Origin: Streptomyces spinoverrucosus
GTDB taxonomy: Bacteria > Actinomycetota > Actinomycetes > Streptomycetales > Streptomycetaceae
Length of the DNA stretch: 64,000 bases
Direction: 5' to 3'
Assembly: GCF_015712165.1 (NCBI RefSeq)
Contig: NZ_JADPZX010000001.1
Location: 7,521,501 to 7,585,500 of the forward strand
The notes under the pieces were generated by a model. The model was not told where the DNA came from. It did no database searches and was given only the letters and a program-made list of their open reading frames with translations. Within the stretch, counting starts at the first letter, position 1, and every line of letters starts with the position of its first letter. Made by a program: the position numbers and the translations under genes. This document shows, piece by piece, positions 26,883 to 35,191 of the stretch.

Positions 26883-27964
26883 CGCGCCCCCGTACCACCA
26901 CCCGTGACCCCGAGGACCTCGCGCGCCGCCTCACGGCCTGGCTGGATGCCCGGCTGCCCGGCGCCAAGGCGGTCGGCGTCACCGTCCCCGCGTCGAACGG
27001 CATGTCCAGCGAGACCCTGCTCTTCGACATCGAGCACCCCGAACCTCCCCTGCGTGCCTGCGCGTTGCGGCTCGCGGCGGATCCGGCGGCGTACACCGTG
27101 TTCCCGGTCTACGACATGGCCCGCCAGTACCGCACCCTGCGCCTGGTGGCCGAGCGCACGGACGTGCCTGTGCCGCGCGTGCTGTGGCTGGAGCAGGACC
27201 CCGGCCCGCTGGGCGCGCCCTTCTTCGTGATGGAGCGCGTCGCGGGCCGCGTGCCGCCGGACGTGATGCCGTACACCTACGAGGGCAACTGGCTGCACGC
27301 CGCGAGCGACGCCGAACGCGCGCGACTGGAGGCCGCCACGATCGGACTGCTGGCCCGGCTGCACGACCAAGTGCCGCTGCCCGAGGCCGAGTTCCTCGAC
27401 CTCCCCGGTACGGGTGACGCGCTGCGCCGCCATGTCGCGGCCCAACGCGCCTACTACGAATGGGTGGTTGACGGACTCGCCCGCTCACCGCTGATCGAGG
27501 CCGCCTTCGACCGGTTGACGGAGCTGTGGCCGCGCGATCCGGGCACACCCGTGCTCAACTGGGGTGACGCCCGGATCGGGAACGTCCTCTACGAGGATTT
27601 CCAGCCCGTCGCCGTCCTCGACTGGGAGATGGCGGCCGTCGCCCCGCGCGAGGTGGACCTCGGCTGGACCGTCTACCTGCACCGCTTCTTCCACGACCTC
27701 ACGGTCGCCTCGGGACAGCGCGGGCTGCCGGAGTTCCTGCGCCGCGACCGGATCGAGGCACGCTACGCCCAACTCACCGGCCACACACCGCAGGACATGG
27801 ACTTCTACACGCTGTACGCCGCCCTGCGGCACGCGATCGTGATGCTGCGCGTCGCCTACCGTCAGGTGTACTTCGGTGAAGTCGCCGCCCCGGCCGACCC
27901 GGACACACTGATCCTGCACCACGGCAGCCTGCGTGCCATGGTGCAGGGCAGTTACTGGGGTTGA
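26876..27964 (+). CDS. APH-fold phosphotransferase, ACAD10/11-like
   Basis: This encodes 362 residues with the aminoglycoside-phosphotransferase/choline-kinase fold. The N-lobe starts at LTAWLDARLPGAKAVGVTVP and has FPVYDMARQYRTLRLVAERT and FVMERVAGRVPPD. The catalytic loop is LNWGDARIGNVLYEDF, with Asp as base and Trp replacing the usual His. The metal-binding VLDWEMAAVAPREVDLGW follows. It belongs to the phosphotransferase group related to the kinase domain of ACAD10/11 and LvaA-like enzymes, not to antibiotic resistance kinases. The ATG at 26876 is preferred; the GTG at 26840, inside the duplicated leader, is in frame and would add 12 residues. Confidence 0.85.
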   Translation: MAPRPRTTTRDPEDLARRLTAWLDARLPGAKAVGVTVPASNGMSSETLLFDIEHPEPPLRACALRLAADPAAYTVFPVYDMARQYRTLRLVAERTDVPVPRVLWLEQDPGPLGAPFFVMERVAGRVPPDVMPYTYEGNWLHAASDAERARLEAATIGLLARLHDQVPLPEAEFLDLPGTGDALRRHVAAQRAYYEWVVDGLARSPLIEAAFDRLTELWPRDPGTPVLNWGDARIGNVLYEDFQPVAVLDWEMAAVAPREVDLGWTVYLHRFFHDLTVASGQRGLPEFLRRDRIEARYAQLTGHTPQDMDFYTLYAALRHAIVMLRVAYRQVYFGEVAAPADPDTLILHHGSLRAMVQGSYWG

Positions 27965-27983
27965 GGCGCTGGAGCGAACTCGC

Positions 27984-28430
27984 TCAGGCGGCGTGACGCC
28001 GCATGACGGGGACCCTCATGGGGCGCGAGCCCGGGCCGCCCACGTGCGAGAAGGGCTGCATCCGCCAGTCCAGCCCCTGAGGGAGCGTCAACAGCAGGGC
28101 GGTGTCCTGCTCCTGGGGCTCGAAGGACTCGTCCGCGGGGCGCGCGTCGACGGCCCGGCGGCCCGTACCGGCACAGACCGTGAGTCCGAACGGGTTCCAC
28201 GGTGAGGCGCACAGCGCGTGCTCCGGGAGGAACTCCTCGTCCGCGAGCAGGGCGATGGGCTGTGCGCAGTCCGGGCAGATCACCCGGTACATCTCGAAGG
28301 TGTCGTACGCGTCGAGTTCGTCGACTTCCTCGGCGTCGAAGGCGTCGGGTTCGACACCCTCCGGCTCGGGCTCGACGACCGGCTGCTGCCGCTTGGGTGC
28401 GGTACGACCAGGGCGCTTAAGACTCTGCAT
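27984..28430 (-). CDS. Conserved hypothetical protein with CxxC motif
   Basis: This encodes 148 residues. An acidic, disordered N-terminus (PEGVEPDAFDAEEVDELDAY) leads to a small domain with ICPDCAQPIALLADEEFLPE and HALCASPWNPFGLTVCAG. The CPDC pair plus two later cysteines suggest a zinc ribbon-like site. The C-terminus is basic. The ATG at 28430 (MQSLKRPGRT) follows GGGGGAGAA. It is convergent with the phosphotransferase gene, 19 bp away. I do not recognise the family; a regulatory or RNA-associated role is only a guess. Confidence 0.72.
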   Translation of the reverse strand: MQSLKRPGRTAPKRQQPVVEPEPEGVEPDAFDAEEVDELDAYDTFEMYRVICPDCAQPIALLADEEFLPEHALCASPWNPFGLTVCAGTGRRAVDARPADESFEPQEQDTALLLTLPQGLDWRMQPFSHVGGPGSRPMRVPVMRRHAA

Positions 28431-28698
28431 GGGATTCTCCCCCTCGGGCTGGGCCGTGAAGGCGCTGCGGCCTCGACCACAGCAAGCACTTCCCAACCGC
28501 TCTGGGGGGTAATCACGACTTCATTACGGAGACTGTTCGAGGCCTGTGGCGTTGGTCACATGCCGCTCGCAGGTGCCACGCGCGGCGCGTCCGTCCCCCG
28601 GGTGGCTCACAGCCTGCTCTCGGGGACATCACGAAGCGGGCATGACCTGCGCCGCTCAGGTATCCCGGGAGGTCAGGCGCACTGTAGGTTCTTGCGCC

Positions 28699-29139
28699 AT
28701 GGAGGAGCTGGACCGACAGATCGTGCAGCTGCTCGTCAAAGACGGGCGGATGAGCTACACCGACCTGGGCAAGGCCACGGGGCTGTCCACGTCGGCCGTG
28801 CACCAGCGGGTGCGCCGGCTGGAGCAGCGCGGCGTCATCCGCGGGTACGCCGCGGTCGTCGACCCGGAGGCGGTGGGGCTGCCGATGACCGCCTTCATCT
28901 CGGTGAAACCGTTCGATCCCAGTGCCCCCGACGACATCGCGGAACGCCTCGCCGACGTCCCCGAGATCGAGGCCTGCCACAGTGTCGCGGGCGACGAGAA
29001 CTACATCCTCAAGGTGCGCGTCGCCACGCCGCACGAGCTGGAGGAACTGCTGGCGCGGCTGCGGTCGCTCGCGGGGGTGTCGACGCGGACGACGGTGGTG
29101 CTGTCCACGCCGTACGAGGCTCGGCCGCCCAGGATCTGA
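28699..29139 (+). CDS. Lrp/AsnC-family transcriptional regulator
   Basis: This encodes 146 residues. The N-terminal helix-turn-helix is LDRQIVQLLVKDGRMSYTDL followed by GKATGLSTSAVHQRVRRLEQ. The C-terminal RAM (ACT-like) ligand domain contains VVDPEAVGLPMTAFISV and CHSVAGDENYILKVRVATP. A TAGGTT hexamer 9 bp before the ATG suggests a leaderless transcript. It is followed 84 bp later by an amidohydrolase gene on the same strand, which may be its target. The effector is probably an amino acid, but which one is unknown. Confidence 0.9.
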   Translation: MEELDRQIVQLLVKDGRMSYTDLGKATGLSTSAVHQRVRRLEQRGVIRGYAAVVDPEAVGLPMTAFISVKPFDPSAPDDIAERLADVPEIEACHSVAGDENYILKVRVATPHELEELLARLRSLAGVSTRTTVVLSTPYEARPPRI

Positions 29140-29223
29140 GGCCACCCGCGTTCCAGCCCCGGCCCGTCGCATCCGGGGCACCTGCGTGCACCGGGGCCCG
29201 CGGGAGGCGCGAGACTGTCCCTC

Positions 29224-30828
29224 ATGAGTGAACGCACCGCCCCGACCAAGACCGTCCTGCTCCGCCGCGGAGAGGTCCACAGCCCCGCCGACCCGTTCGC
29301 GACCGCGATGGTCGTCGAGCGCGGCCAGGTCGCCTGGGTCGGCTCCGAGGGCGCGGCCGACGCCTTCGTGGACGGCGTGGACGAGGTGGTCGACCTGGAC
29401 GGGGCCCTGGTCACCCCGGCGTTCACCGACGCGCACGTGCACACCACCTCCACCGGCCTGGCCCTGACCGGCCTCGACCTGTCCGGCGCCGGCTCCCTGG
29501 ACGAGGCGCTGGCCCGCGTCCGGGAGTTCGCGGCCGCCCGCCCCGACGACCGGGTCCTGCTCGGCCACGGCTGGGACGCCGCACGCTGGCCCGGCGGCCG
29601 CCCCCCGACACGTGCCGAACTGGACGAGGCCGTCGGCAACCGTCCCCTGTACCTCAGCCGCATCGACGTCCACTCGGCGGTCGTCAGCACGGCCCTGCTC
29701 GACCTCCTGCCCGCCCTGGAGCGGCAGGACGACTCCCCCCTCACGCGCGACGCCCATCACGCCGTACGCGCCGCCGCGTTCGCCGCCGTCACGCCGCGGC
29801 AGCGCACCGAGGCCCAGCGTGCCGCTCTCGCGCACGCCGCCTCGCTCGGCATCGGCTCGGTCCACGAGTGCGCCGGGCCGGACATCTCCTGCGAGGACGA
29901 CTTCACCGGCCTGCTGCGGCTCGCCGCCGAGGAGCCCGGCCCGCGCGTCGTCGGCTACTGGGCCGAGCGCGATGTCGACAAGGCACGCGAGCTCGGCGCG
30001 ATCGGCGCCGCCGGGGACCTGTTCGTCGACGGCGCCCTCGGCTCGCACACCGCCTGCCTGCACGAGCCGTACGCCGACGCGGGCCACACCGGCACCGCCT
30101 ACCTGGACGCCGACGCCGTGGCGGCGCACGTCGCCGCCTGCACCGAGGCGGGCCTCCAGGCGGGCTTCCACGCGATCGGTGACGCCGCCGTGAGCACCGT
30201 CGTCGAGGGCGTGCGCGCCGCCGCCGAGAAGGTCGGCCTCGCCCGCGTCCGCGCCGCCCGTCACCGCGTCGAACACGCCGAGATGCTCACGCCCGACACC
30301 ATCGCGGCCTTCGCCGAGCTCGGCCTCACCGCGTCCGTCCAGCCGGCCTTCGACGCGCTGTGGGGCGGGGAGGACGGCATGTACGCCCAGCGCCTCGGCA
30401 CCGAACGCGCGCGCCTGCTCAACCCCTTCGCGGCACTGCTGCGCGCGGGTGTCCCGCTCGCGCTCGGCTCCGACAGCCCGGTCACGCCCCTCGACCCGTG
30501 GGGCACCGTCCGGGCCGCCGCCTTCCACCGCACGCCCGAGCACCGGGTCTCCGTACGCGCCGCCTTCACCGCGCACACACGGGGCGGCTGGCGGGCCGTC
30601 GGACGGGACGACGCGGGCGTCCTCGTGCCGGGCGCGCCCGCGGACTACGCCGTGTGGCGCACCGGCGAGCTCGTCGTGCAGGCGCCCGACGACCGGGTCG
30701 CGCGCTGGTCGACCGACCCGCGCTCCGGCACCCCCGGCCTGCCCGACCTGACCCCCGGCTCCGACCTGCCCGTCTGCCTGCGCACCGTCGTGGGCGGCCG
30801 GACCGTGTTCGTGCGGCCGAGCGAGTGA
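29224..30828 (+). CDS. YtcJ-like amidohydrolase
   Basis: This encodes a 534-residue metal-dependent hydrolase of the amidohydrolase superfamily (YtcJ/NfdA group). A beta-sandwich segment comes first (residues about 10-65), then the metal-binding DAHVHTTSTGLALTGLDLSG. GSVHECAGPD, GDLFVDGALGSHTACLHEP, FHAIGDAAVSTVVEG and RVEHAEMLTPD are in barrel order, and LALGSDSPVTPLDPWGTV supplies the late Asp. The family hydrolyses N-formyl, imide or related amide bonds; the substrate here is not known. It has no signal peptide. The ATG at 29224 lacks a clear ribosome-binding site, and a GAGACT hexamer just upstream fits leaderless expression. Confidence 0.88.
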   Translation: MSERTAPTKTVLLRRGEVHSPADPFATAMVVERGQVAWVGSEGAADAFVDGVDEVVDLDGALVTPAFTDAHVHTTSTGLALTGLDLSGAGSLDEALARVREFAAARPDDRVLLGHGWDAARWPGGRPPTRAELDEAVGNRPLYLSRIDVHSAVVSTALLDLLPALERQDDSPLTRDAHHAVRAAAFAAVTPRQRTEAQRAALAHAASLGIGSVHECAGPDISCEDDFTGLLRLAAEEPGPRVVGYWAERDVDKARELGAIGAAGDLFVDGALGSHTACLHEPYADAGHTGTAYLDADAVAAHVAACTEAGLQAGFHAIGDAAVSTVVEGVRAAAEKVGLARVRAARHRVEHAEMLTPDTIAAFAELGLTASVQPAFDALWGGEDGMYAQRLGTERARLLNPFAALLRAGVPLALGSDSPVTPLDPWGTVRAAAFHRTPEHRVSVRAAFTAHTRGGWRAVGRDDAGVLVPGAPADYAVWRTGELVVQAPDDRVARWSTDPRSGTPGLPDLTPGSDLPVCLRTVVGGRTVFVRPSE

Positions 30829-31356
30829 TCTCCCGGGGTGGCGCGACAGAGATCGACGTCCGAAACGGTGTCTCACAACCTGCGTATCCACCGGGCCGAC
30901 CTGCGCTCGGCCGGAAGATCCGCAGGTGACACGGCTGTTGACAGGCGGCTGCCCGGGGCCGGTAGGTTCGGCCGAGTCCACCACGGGACGCCCGACCGGG
31001 CAACGCTCGCACACTCGTCGCGGCGCCGCTGGGTCAGGGACGGTGTACCGCACCGGGGCACCGTCACTGGGAGCCAGGCACAGCGACCGCGCCACGGCGG
31101 GGGAACGTTCGGCCAGGTCGGCACGGTGTGACCCGGATGGGGCCCGGGCGCTCAGTAGACAACGGCTTCAGGTCGATCCGCAGCCAGCGGGTCCCAGGTC
31201 GGCCCGAAGGGCGCCGGGCCCCCATCCGCAGAGGGTCAAACGCTGATCCTTACCCCGCGTTTCCGGAATCGACACCACTATCCGAACGTCCTATCGCGTC
31301 GGCGCAGGCGGCGGCCACTATGGTGGACCTCTGCGTACGGACACGAAGGGGCAGCA
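30829..31356. other. 528-bp intergenic region without a recognised gene
   Basis: Frames here are short, shift often and look like no protein family. The region is somewhat less GC-rich in places (ACCACTATCCGAACGTCCTA). It must contain the ppm1 promoter; the stretch CACTATGGTGG about 40 bp before the GTG includes a TATGGT -10-like hexamer. No hairpin terminator for the amidohydrolase gene is obvious. Confidence 0.5.
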
Positions 31357-32157
31357 GTGAACGACGGCGAGGGGACCCGCGCGGCAGAGGCCCAGGGGAG
31401 GCGCTTCGGCCCGCTCGGCACGGCCTTGGTGATCATTCCGACCTACAACGAGGCGGAGAACATCCAGGCCATCGTCGGCCGGGTGCGGAAGGCGGTTCCC
31501 GAGGCCCACGTGCTCGTGGCCGACGACAACAGCCCCGACGGCACCGGCAAGCTCGCCGACGAGCTGGCCGCCGGTGACGAGCAGGTCCATGTGCTGCACC
31601 GCAAGGGCAAGGAGGGGCTCGGGGCGGCCTATCTCGCGGGCTTCCGGTGGGGGATGGAACACGACTTCGGCGTACTGATCGAGATGGATGCCGACGGGTC
31701 TCACCAGCCCGAGGAGCTGCCCCGGCTGCTGACCGCGCTCAAGGGCGCCGACCTGGTACTCGGCTCCCGCTGGGTGCCCGGTGGCCGGGTCGTGAACTGG
31801 CCCAAGTCGCGCGAGTTCATCTCCCGCGGCGGCAGCCTCTACTCGCGCGTGCTGCTGGACGTCCCGATCCATGACGTGACCGGCGGCTACCGCGCCTTCC
31901 GCCGGGAGACCCTGGAGGGCCTCGGCCTCGAAGAGGTCGCCTCCCAGGGCTACTGCTTCCAGGTCGACCTCGCCCGCCGCGCCATCAAGGCCGGCTACCA
32001 CGTCGTCGAGGTCCCCATCACCTTCGTCGAACGCGAACTCGGCGACTCCAAGATGAGCCGCGACATCCTGGTCGAGGCCCTGTGGCGGGTCACGTCGTGG
32101 GGCGTGGGCGAGAGGGTGGGCAAGATCTTGGGCAAGGGCGGCCCTTCGCGGCCGTAG
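31357..32157 (+). CDS. ppm1: Polyprenol monophosphomannose synthase
   Basis: This encodes a 266-residue GT2 family enzyme that transfers mannose from GDP-mannose to polyprenyl phosphate, making the donor used for protein O-mannosylation and lipoglycans. Its GT-A motifs are VIIPTYNEAENIQAIVGR, ADDNSPDGTGKLADELA, the DxD region EMDADGSHQPEELPRLL, VLGSRWVPGGRVVNWPKSRE and VPITFVERELGDSKMS. There is no fused apolipoprotein N-acyltransferase domain or membrane anchor, as in the Streptomyces enzyme (SCO1423 from memory). The GTG at 31357 follows AAGGGG. fxsA follows on the same strand after a 7-bp repeat array. Confidence 0.93.
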   Translation: MNDGEGTRAAEAQGRRFGPLGTALVIIPTYNEAENIQAIVGRVRKAVPEAHVLVADDNSPDGTGKLADELAAGDEQVHVLHRKGKEGLGAAYLAGFRWGMEHDFGVLIEMDADGSHQPEELPRLLTALKGADLVLGSRWVPGGRVVNWPKSREFISRGGSLYSRVLLDVPIHDVTGGYRAFRRETLEGLGLEEVASQGYCFQVDLARRAIKAGYHVVEVPITFVERELGDSKMSRDILVEALWRVTSWGVGERVGKILGKGGPSRP

Positions 32158-32193
32158 TCCCGCGCAGGCGCACGAGAACACAGGGCACCATCG

Positions 32194-32277
32194 GCTCGCT
32201 GGTCGCTGGTCGCTGGTCGCTGGTCGCTGGTCGCTGGTCGCTGGTCGCTGTTTGCTGCTCGCTGGCCGCTGGCCGCC
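32194..32277. repeat. 7-bp tandem repeat (GGTCGCT) upstream of fxsA
   Basis: Seven perfect GGTCGCT units (32201-32249) are flanked by one partial copy before and four degenerate copies after (GTTTGCT, GCTCGCT, GGCCGCT, GGCCGCC). The array sits between ppm1 and fxsA, about 90 bp before the fxsA start, outside any coding sequence. Confidence 0.95.
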
Positions 32278-32364
32278 GGACGTTCTCGGTGGCTGGCACG
32301 CCGCCCGGCGTGCTTGACCGGCGCTCTTATGTCGTGCTGAGCGGTTGGCAGGCACACTGGGGGC

Positions 32365-32919
32365 ATGATGACTGGCGCCTCGACCCCTCCCTCCTCCTCG
32401 CGGCCCCGGCGGTCGCGGCTGCGTACTTTTCTGCCGCTGGGTATCGCCGCGTGGCTGGTGCTGGAGATCTGGCTGCTGACCGTGGTCGCGGGCGCGGCAG
32501 GCGGGCTGACGGTGTTCCTGCTGCTGATCGCCGGGTTCGTGCTCGGCGCGGTGGTCATCAAGCGCGCGGGCCGACGCGCCTTCCAGAACCTGAACGAGGC
32601 GCTGCAGCGCGGCGTGGCGCCGTCCAGCGGTGGGGGCAGCGGCCTGATGATGCTGGGCGGCCTGCTCCTGATGCTGCCCGGCCTGATCTCGGACGCGGCC
32701 GGCCTGCTCCTGCTGCTCCCGCCGGTGCAGAAGGCCGTCGGCCGCTACGCGGAGCGCACGGTGGACCGGGGGCTCCGCCGCGCCACCCCCGGTAGCCTCG
32801 GCGACGCCTTTCAGCAGGCCCGCATTCACCGCCCCGACGGCAAGGTCGTGCAGGGTGAGGTCATCAGGGAGGAGCCGGGCGACGCCCCACAGGAGCCGCG
32901 CCCGCCGCTGAACCGCTGA
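32365..32919 (+). CDS. fxsA: FxsA-family membrane protein
   Basis: This encodes 184 residues. A basic N-terminus is followed by two close hydrophobic helices (FLPLGIAAWLVLEIWLLTVV, AGGLTVFLLLIAGFVLGAVV), the FxsA core AFQNLNEALQRGVAPSSGGG, and a third helix LMMLGGLLLMLPGLISDAAG. The cytosolic tail is charged. E. coli FxsA modifies exclusion of phage T7 by the F plasmid, but the normal role of the family is unknown. Two adjacent ATGs (32365, 32368) could start it. The stop codon lies in the first copy of an imperfect duplication. Confidence 0.88.
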   Translation: MMTGASTPPSSSRPRRSRLRTFLPLGIAAWLVLEIWLLTVVAGAAGGLTVFLLLIAGFVLGAVVIKRAGRRAFQNLNEALQRGVAPSSGGGSGLMMLGGLLLMLPGLISDAAGLLLLLPPVQKAVGRYAERTVDRGLRRATPGSLGDAFQQARIHRPDGKVVQGEVIREEPGDAPQEPRPPLNR

Positions 32920-32994
32920 GCCCGGCTTGATGCGCCGGGCCTGGCCGATGCGCCGGGCCTGGCCGAGCTGCCGGGACAGGCTGAACCGCTGAGC
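32908..32994. repeat. Imperfect 18-bp repeats and duplicated fxsA stop region
   Basis: CTGAACCGCTGAGC, which includes the fxsA stop codon, occurs at 32908-32921 and again at 32981-32994. Between them GATGCGCCGGGCCTGGCC is repeated at 32929 and 32947, with a diverged third copy at 32965. This suggests slippage that copied the gene end. Confidence 0.75.
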
Positions 32995-33062
32995 GCCCCG
33001 GCGGACCGATGACCTCGGCCACCTGCCGCACACCCCACCCAGCGTCCACGACACACCGAAAC

Positions 33063-33107
33063 GACCGCGGGCGCCGTACGTCACACTCACGTACGGCGCC
33101 CGCGGTC
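33063..33107. terminator. Bidirectional terminator between fxsA and rbpA
   Basis: A perfect 19-bp stem (33063-33081 with 33089-33107) encloses a 7-nt loop. The inner arms read GCGCCGTACGT and ACGTACGGCGC. It is the strongest hairpin in the window and separates convergent fxsA and rbpA. Confidence 0.88.
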
Positions 33108-33151
33108 ATGTTGCGTGCGCTGTGAAACCCCCGCCCCAAGCCCTGTCGGAA

Positions 33152-33526
33152 CTAGGCGGACTTGCGGCTGTCTCGGGGGTGCACCGCGATGTTCATCGCG
33201 CCGGAGCGCAGAACGGCGAGACGCTCTTCGAGGACCTCTTCGAGCTCCTCACGTGTGCGCCGCTCCATCAGCATGTCCCAATGCGTACGCGCCGGCTTGG
33301 CCTTCTTCTCCTCCGGGCCGTCGCCATCCACCAGGAGTGCCTGGGCCCCGCAGACCTTGCACTCCCACTCCGGCGGGATCTCCGCCTCGACCGAGAAGGG
33401 CATCTCGAACCGGTGCCCCTTCTCGCATGCGTACTCCACGGCCTGGCGCGGGGCCAGGTCGATGCCGCGGTCCGTCTCGTAGCTGGTCACCACGAGGCGC
33501 GTGCCGCGAAGAGCTCGCTCACTCAT
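33152..33526 (-). CDS. rbpA: RNA polymerase-binding protein RbpA
   Basis: This encodes the 124-residue actinobacterial RNA polymerase-binding transcription factor that stabilises promoter complexes with the principal sigma factor. An N-terminal tail (MSERALRGTRLVVTSYETDR) leads to the core domain with its cysteines (YACEKGHRF, WECKVCGAQAL). A basic linker (EEKKAKPARTHWDMLMERR) and the sigma-interacting domain (EELEEVLEERLAVLRSG) follow. Length and motifs are standard (SCO1421 from memory). A canonical SigR promoter lies 60 bp upstream, so expression should rise under disulphide stress. Confidence 0.97.
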   Translation of the reverse strand: MSERALRGTRLVVTSYETDRGIDLAPRQAVEYACEKGHRFEMPFSVEAEIPPEWECKVCGAQALLVDGDGPEEKKAKPARTHWDMLMERRTREELEEVLEERLAVLRSGAMNIAVHPRDSRKSA

Positions 33527-33586
33527 GAATCGTGCCTCCCGGGCTTGTCGCCCACAGGACAGGTGTCGCTGTCGTCGTCATCCGGT

Positions 33587-33614
33587 CAACGTCCGGTCGG
33601 CGGTAAAGATTCCC
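33587..33614 (-). promoter_or_regulatory. SigR-type promoter of rbpA
   Basis: On the minus strand GGGAAT (33609-33614) and GTTG (33587-33590) are separated by exactly 18 bp, matching the SigR consensus GGAAT-N18-GTT. It lies 60 bp upstream of the rbpA ATG. rbpA is an established SigR target in S. coelicolor. Confidence 0.87.
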
Positions 33615-33792
33615 GTTCGGAGTCCCGTTCCGGGTCGTGCGTCGCCGTCGTAGCCGCCCATGTTGTACCCACCAGCGCCCGGTTTGTCACATCTGACAGC
33701 AGATGTCACCCAGCGTTTCGGCATCTTTGACGCGCAGTAACGGTACGCCTGGCAGGCCAAACGCGTACACTACAGCCCTTTCGCCGTGAGTG

Positions 33793-35139
33793 CTAAATCC
33801 GTTCCGGAACCGGGTTCCCCGCATCCGCGATGGCACGCCGCACCGGAACCCGCGCCAGCAGCACGAACCCGAGCACGAAGAACGCCACCAGCGAGATGAT
33901 CGCGTCCCGGTAGCTCCCGGTCAGCTGGTAGGTGAGCCCGAACAGCAGCGGGCCCAGCCAGCTCATCCCGCGGTCGCTCAGCTCGTACGCCGAGAAGTAC
34001 TCGGCCTCCTTGCCGGGCGGGACCAGGTGGGAGAACAGCGAGCGGGACAGGGCCTGGCTGCCGCCGAGGACGAGCCCGATCCCGGCCGCCAGCACGAAGA
34101 ACCACACCGGCGCCCCGGCGGGCAGGAAGTACCCGGCGGCCAGGATGACCGTCCAGGCGACCAGCGAGCCGAGGATCGTGCGCTTGGCGCCGTACCGCCG
34201 GGCCAGCCGGCCCAGCGCCAGCGCGCCGAACACCGCGAGAACCTGCACGAGCAGCACCGCGCCGATGAGCGTGGACTGGCCCAGGCCCAGCTCCTTCGAG
34301 CCGTAGACCGACGCCTGGGTGATCACCGTCTGGATGCCGTCGTTGTAGACGAGATAGGCCAGCAGGAAGGCCAGCGTGAGCGGGTGGCGGCGCATGTCGC
34401 GGACCGTCGCCGCGAGCTGCCGCCAACCGGTGACCGTCGTCCCGCGCGCGGGGGAGCGGCGGTCGCGCAGACGTCGTAGCGGAATCAGTGCGAACGCGCC
34501 CCACCACAGGCCGGCCGAGGCCAGGCAGATGCGCACGGCCATGCTCTCCGAGACGCCGAAGGTGTCGTGGGCGAGGTAGAGGACCAGGTTGGCCACCAGG
34601 ACCAGCGCGCCCGCCGTGTAGCCGAAGGCCCACCCGCGCGAGGAGACCGCGTCGCGCTCCTCGGGCGGGGCGATCTGCGGCAGGTATGAGTTGTAGAGCA
34701 TCATCGCCACGGACTGCGCGGCGTTCGCGACGACCAGCAGGACGCCGCCGAGCAGATAGCGGTCGCCGTCCAGCAGGAACATGCCCGCCGTGGCCGCGGC
34801 CCCGAGATAGGCGGCGGCGCCCAGGAGGGGCTTCTTGCGTCCGGTGCGGTCGGCGGCGGCGCCCACCAGGGGCATCACCAGCACGGCCACGATCACCGAC
34901 AGGGACACCGAGTACGCGAAGAAGGAACCGGCGCGGACCGGGATCCCCAGGGGATGGACGAAGCCGTCCGCGTCCGCCGCCGACTCGGCCACCGACGTCA
35001 GGTAGGGGCCCAGGAACACCGTGAGCACGCTCGTCGAGTAGACGGAGCACGCCCAGTCGTAGAAGTACCAGCCGCGCTGCTCGCGCCGCCGCCCGGCCGC
35101 GTCGTCGTCCGCCGGTGTCCGCACGGTCTCGGTGCCCAC
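33793..35139 (-). CDS. UMF1/Atg22-like MFS transporter
   Basis: This encodes a 448-residue major facilitator of the UMF1 group related to fungal Atg22. It starts with a cytosolic tail and the diagnostic GWYFYDWACSVYSTSVLTVF. GAAADRTGRKKPLLGAAAYL, YNSYLPQIAPPEERDAVSSR, LVYNDGIQTVITQASVYGSK and GSQALSRSLFSHLVPPGKEA follow. Twelve helices are expected. In eukaryotes the family exports amino acids from vacuoles; bacterial substrates are unknown. The GTG at 35139 has GAGGG 7 bp upstream. It is 52 bp from the GDPD gene on the same strand, so co-transcription with the GDPD/YczE genes is possible. Confidence 0.87.
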   Translation of the reverse strand: MGTETVRTPADDDAAGRRREQRGWYFYDWACSVYSTSVLTVFLGPYLTSVAESAADADGFVHPLGIPVRAGSFFAYSVSLSVIVAVLVMPLVGAAADRTGRKKPLLGAAAYLGAAATAGMFLLDGDRYLLGGVLLVVANAAQSVAMMLYNSYLPQIAPPEERDAVSSRGWAFGYTAGALVLVANLVLYLAHDTFGVSESMAVRICLASAGLWWGAFALIPLRRLRDRRSPARGTTVTGWRQLAATVRDMRRHPLTLAFLLAYLVYNDGIQTVITQASVYGSKELGLGQSTLIGAVLLVQVLAVFGALALGRLARRYGAKRTILGSLVAWTVILAAGYFLPAGAPVWFFVLAAGIGLVLGGSQALSRSLFSHLVPPGKEAEYFSAYELSDRGMSWLGPLLFGLTYQLTGSYRDAIISLVAFFVLGFVLLARVPVRRAIADAGNPVPERI

Positions 35140-35191
35140 CCGTGCCCTCGCTTCCCCGTGAAGTGCCGTGCGCGGGGCGCTGCCCGGGGCG

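Noticed and set aside
26876..27964. Aminoglycoside resistance kinase
   Set aside because: The fold is shared, but sequence features fit the ACAD10/11-like phosphotransferase group and no resistance context exists.
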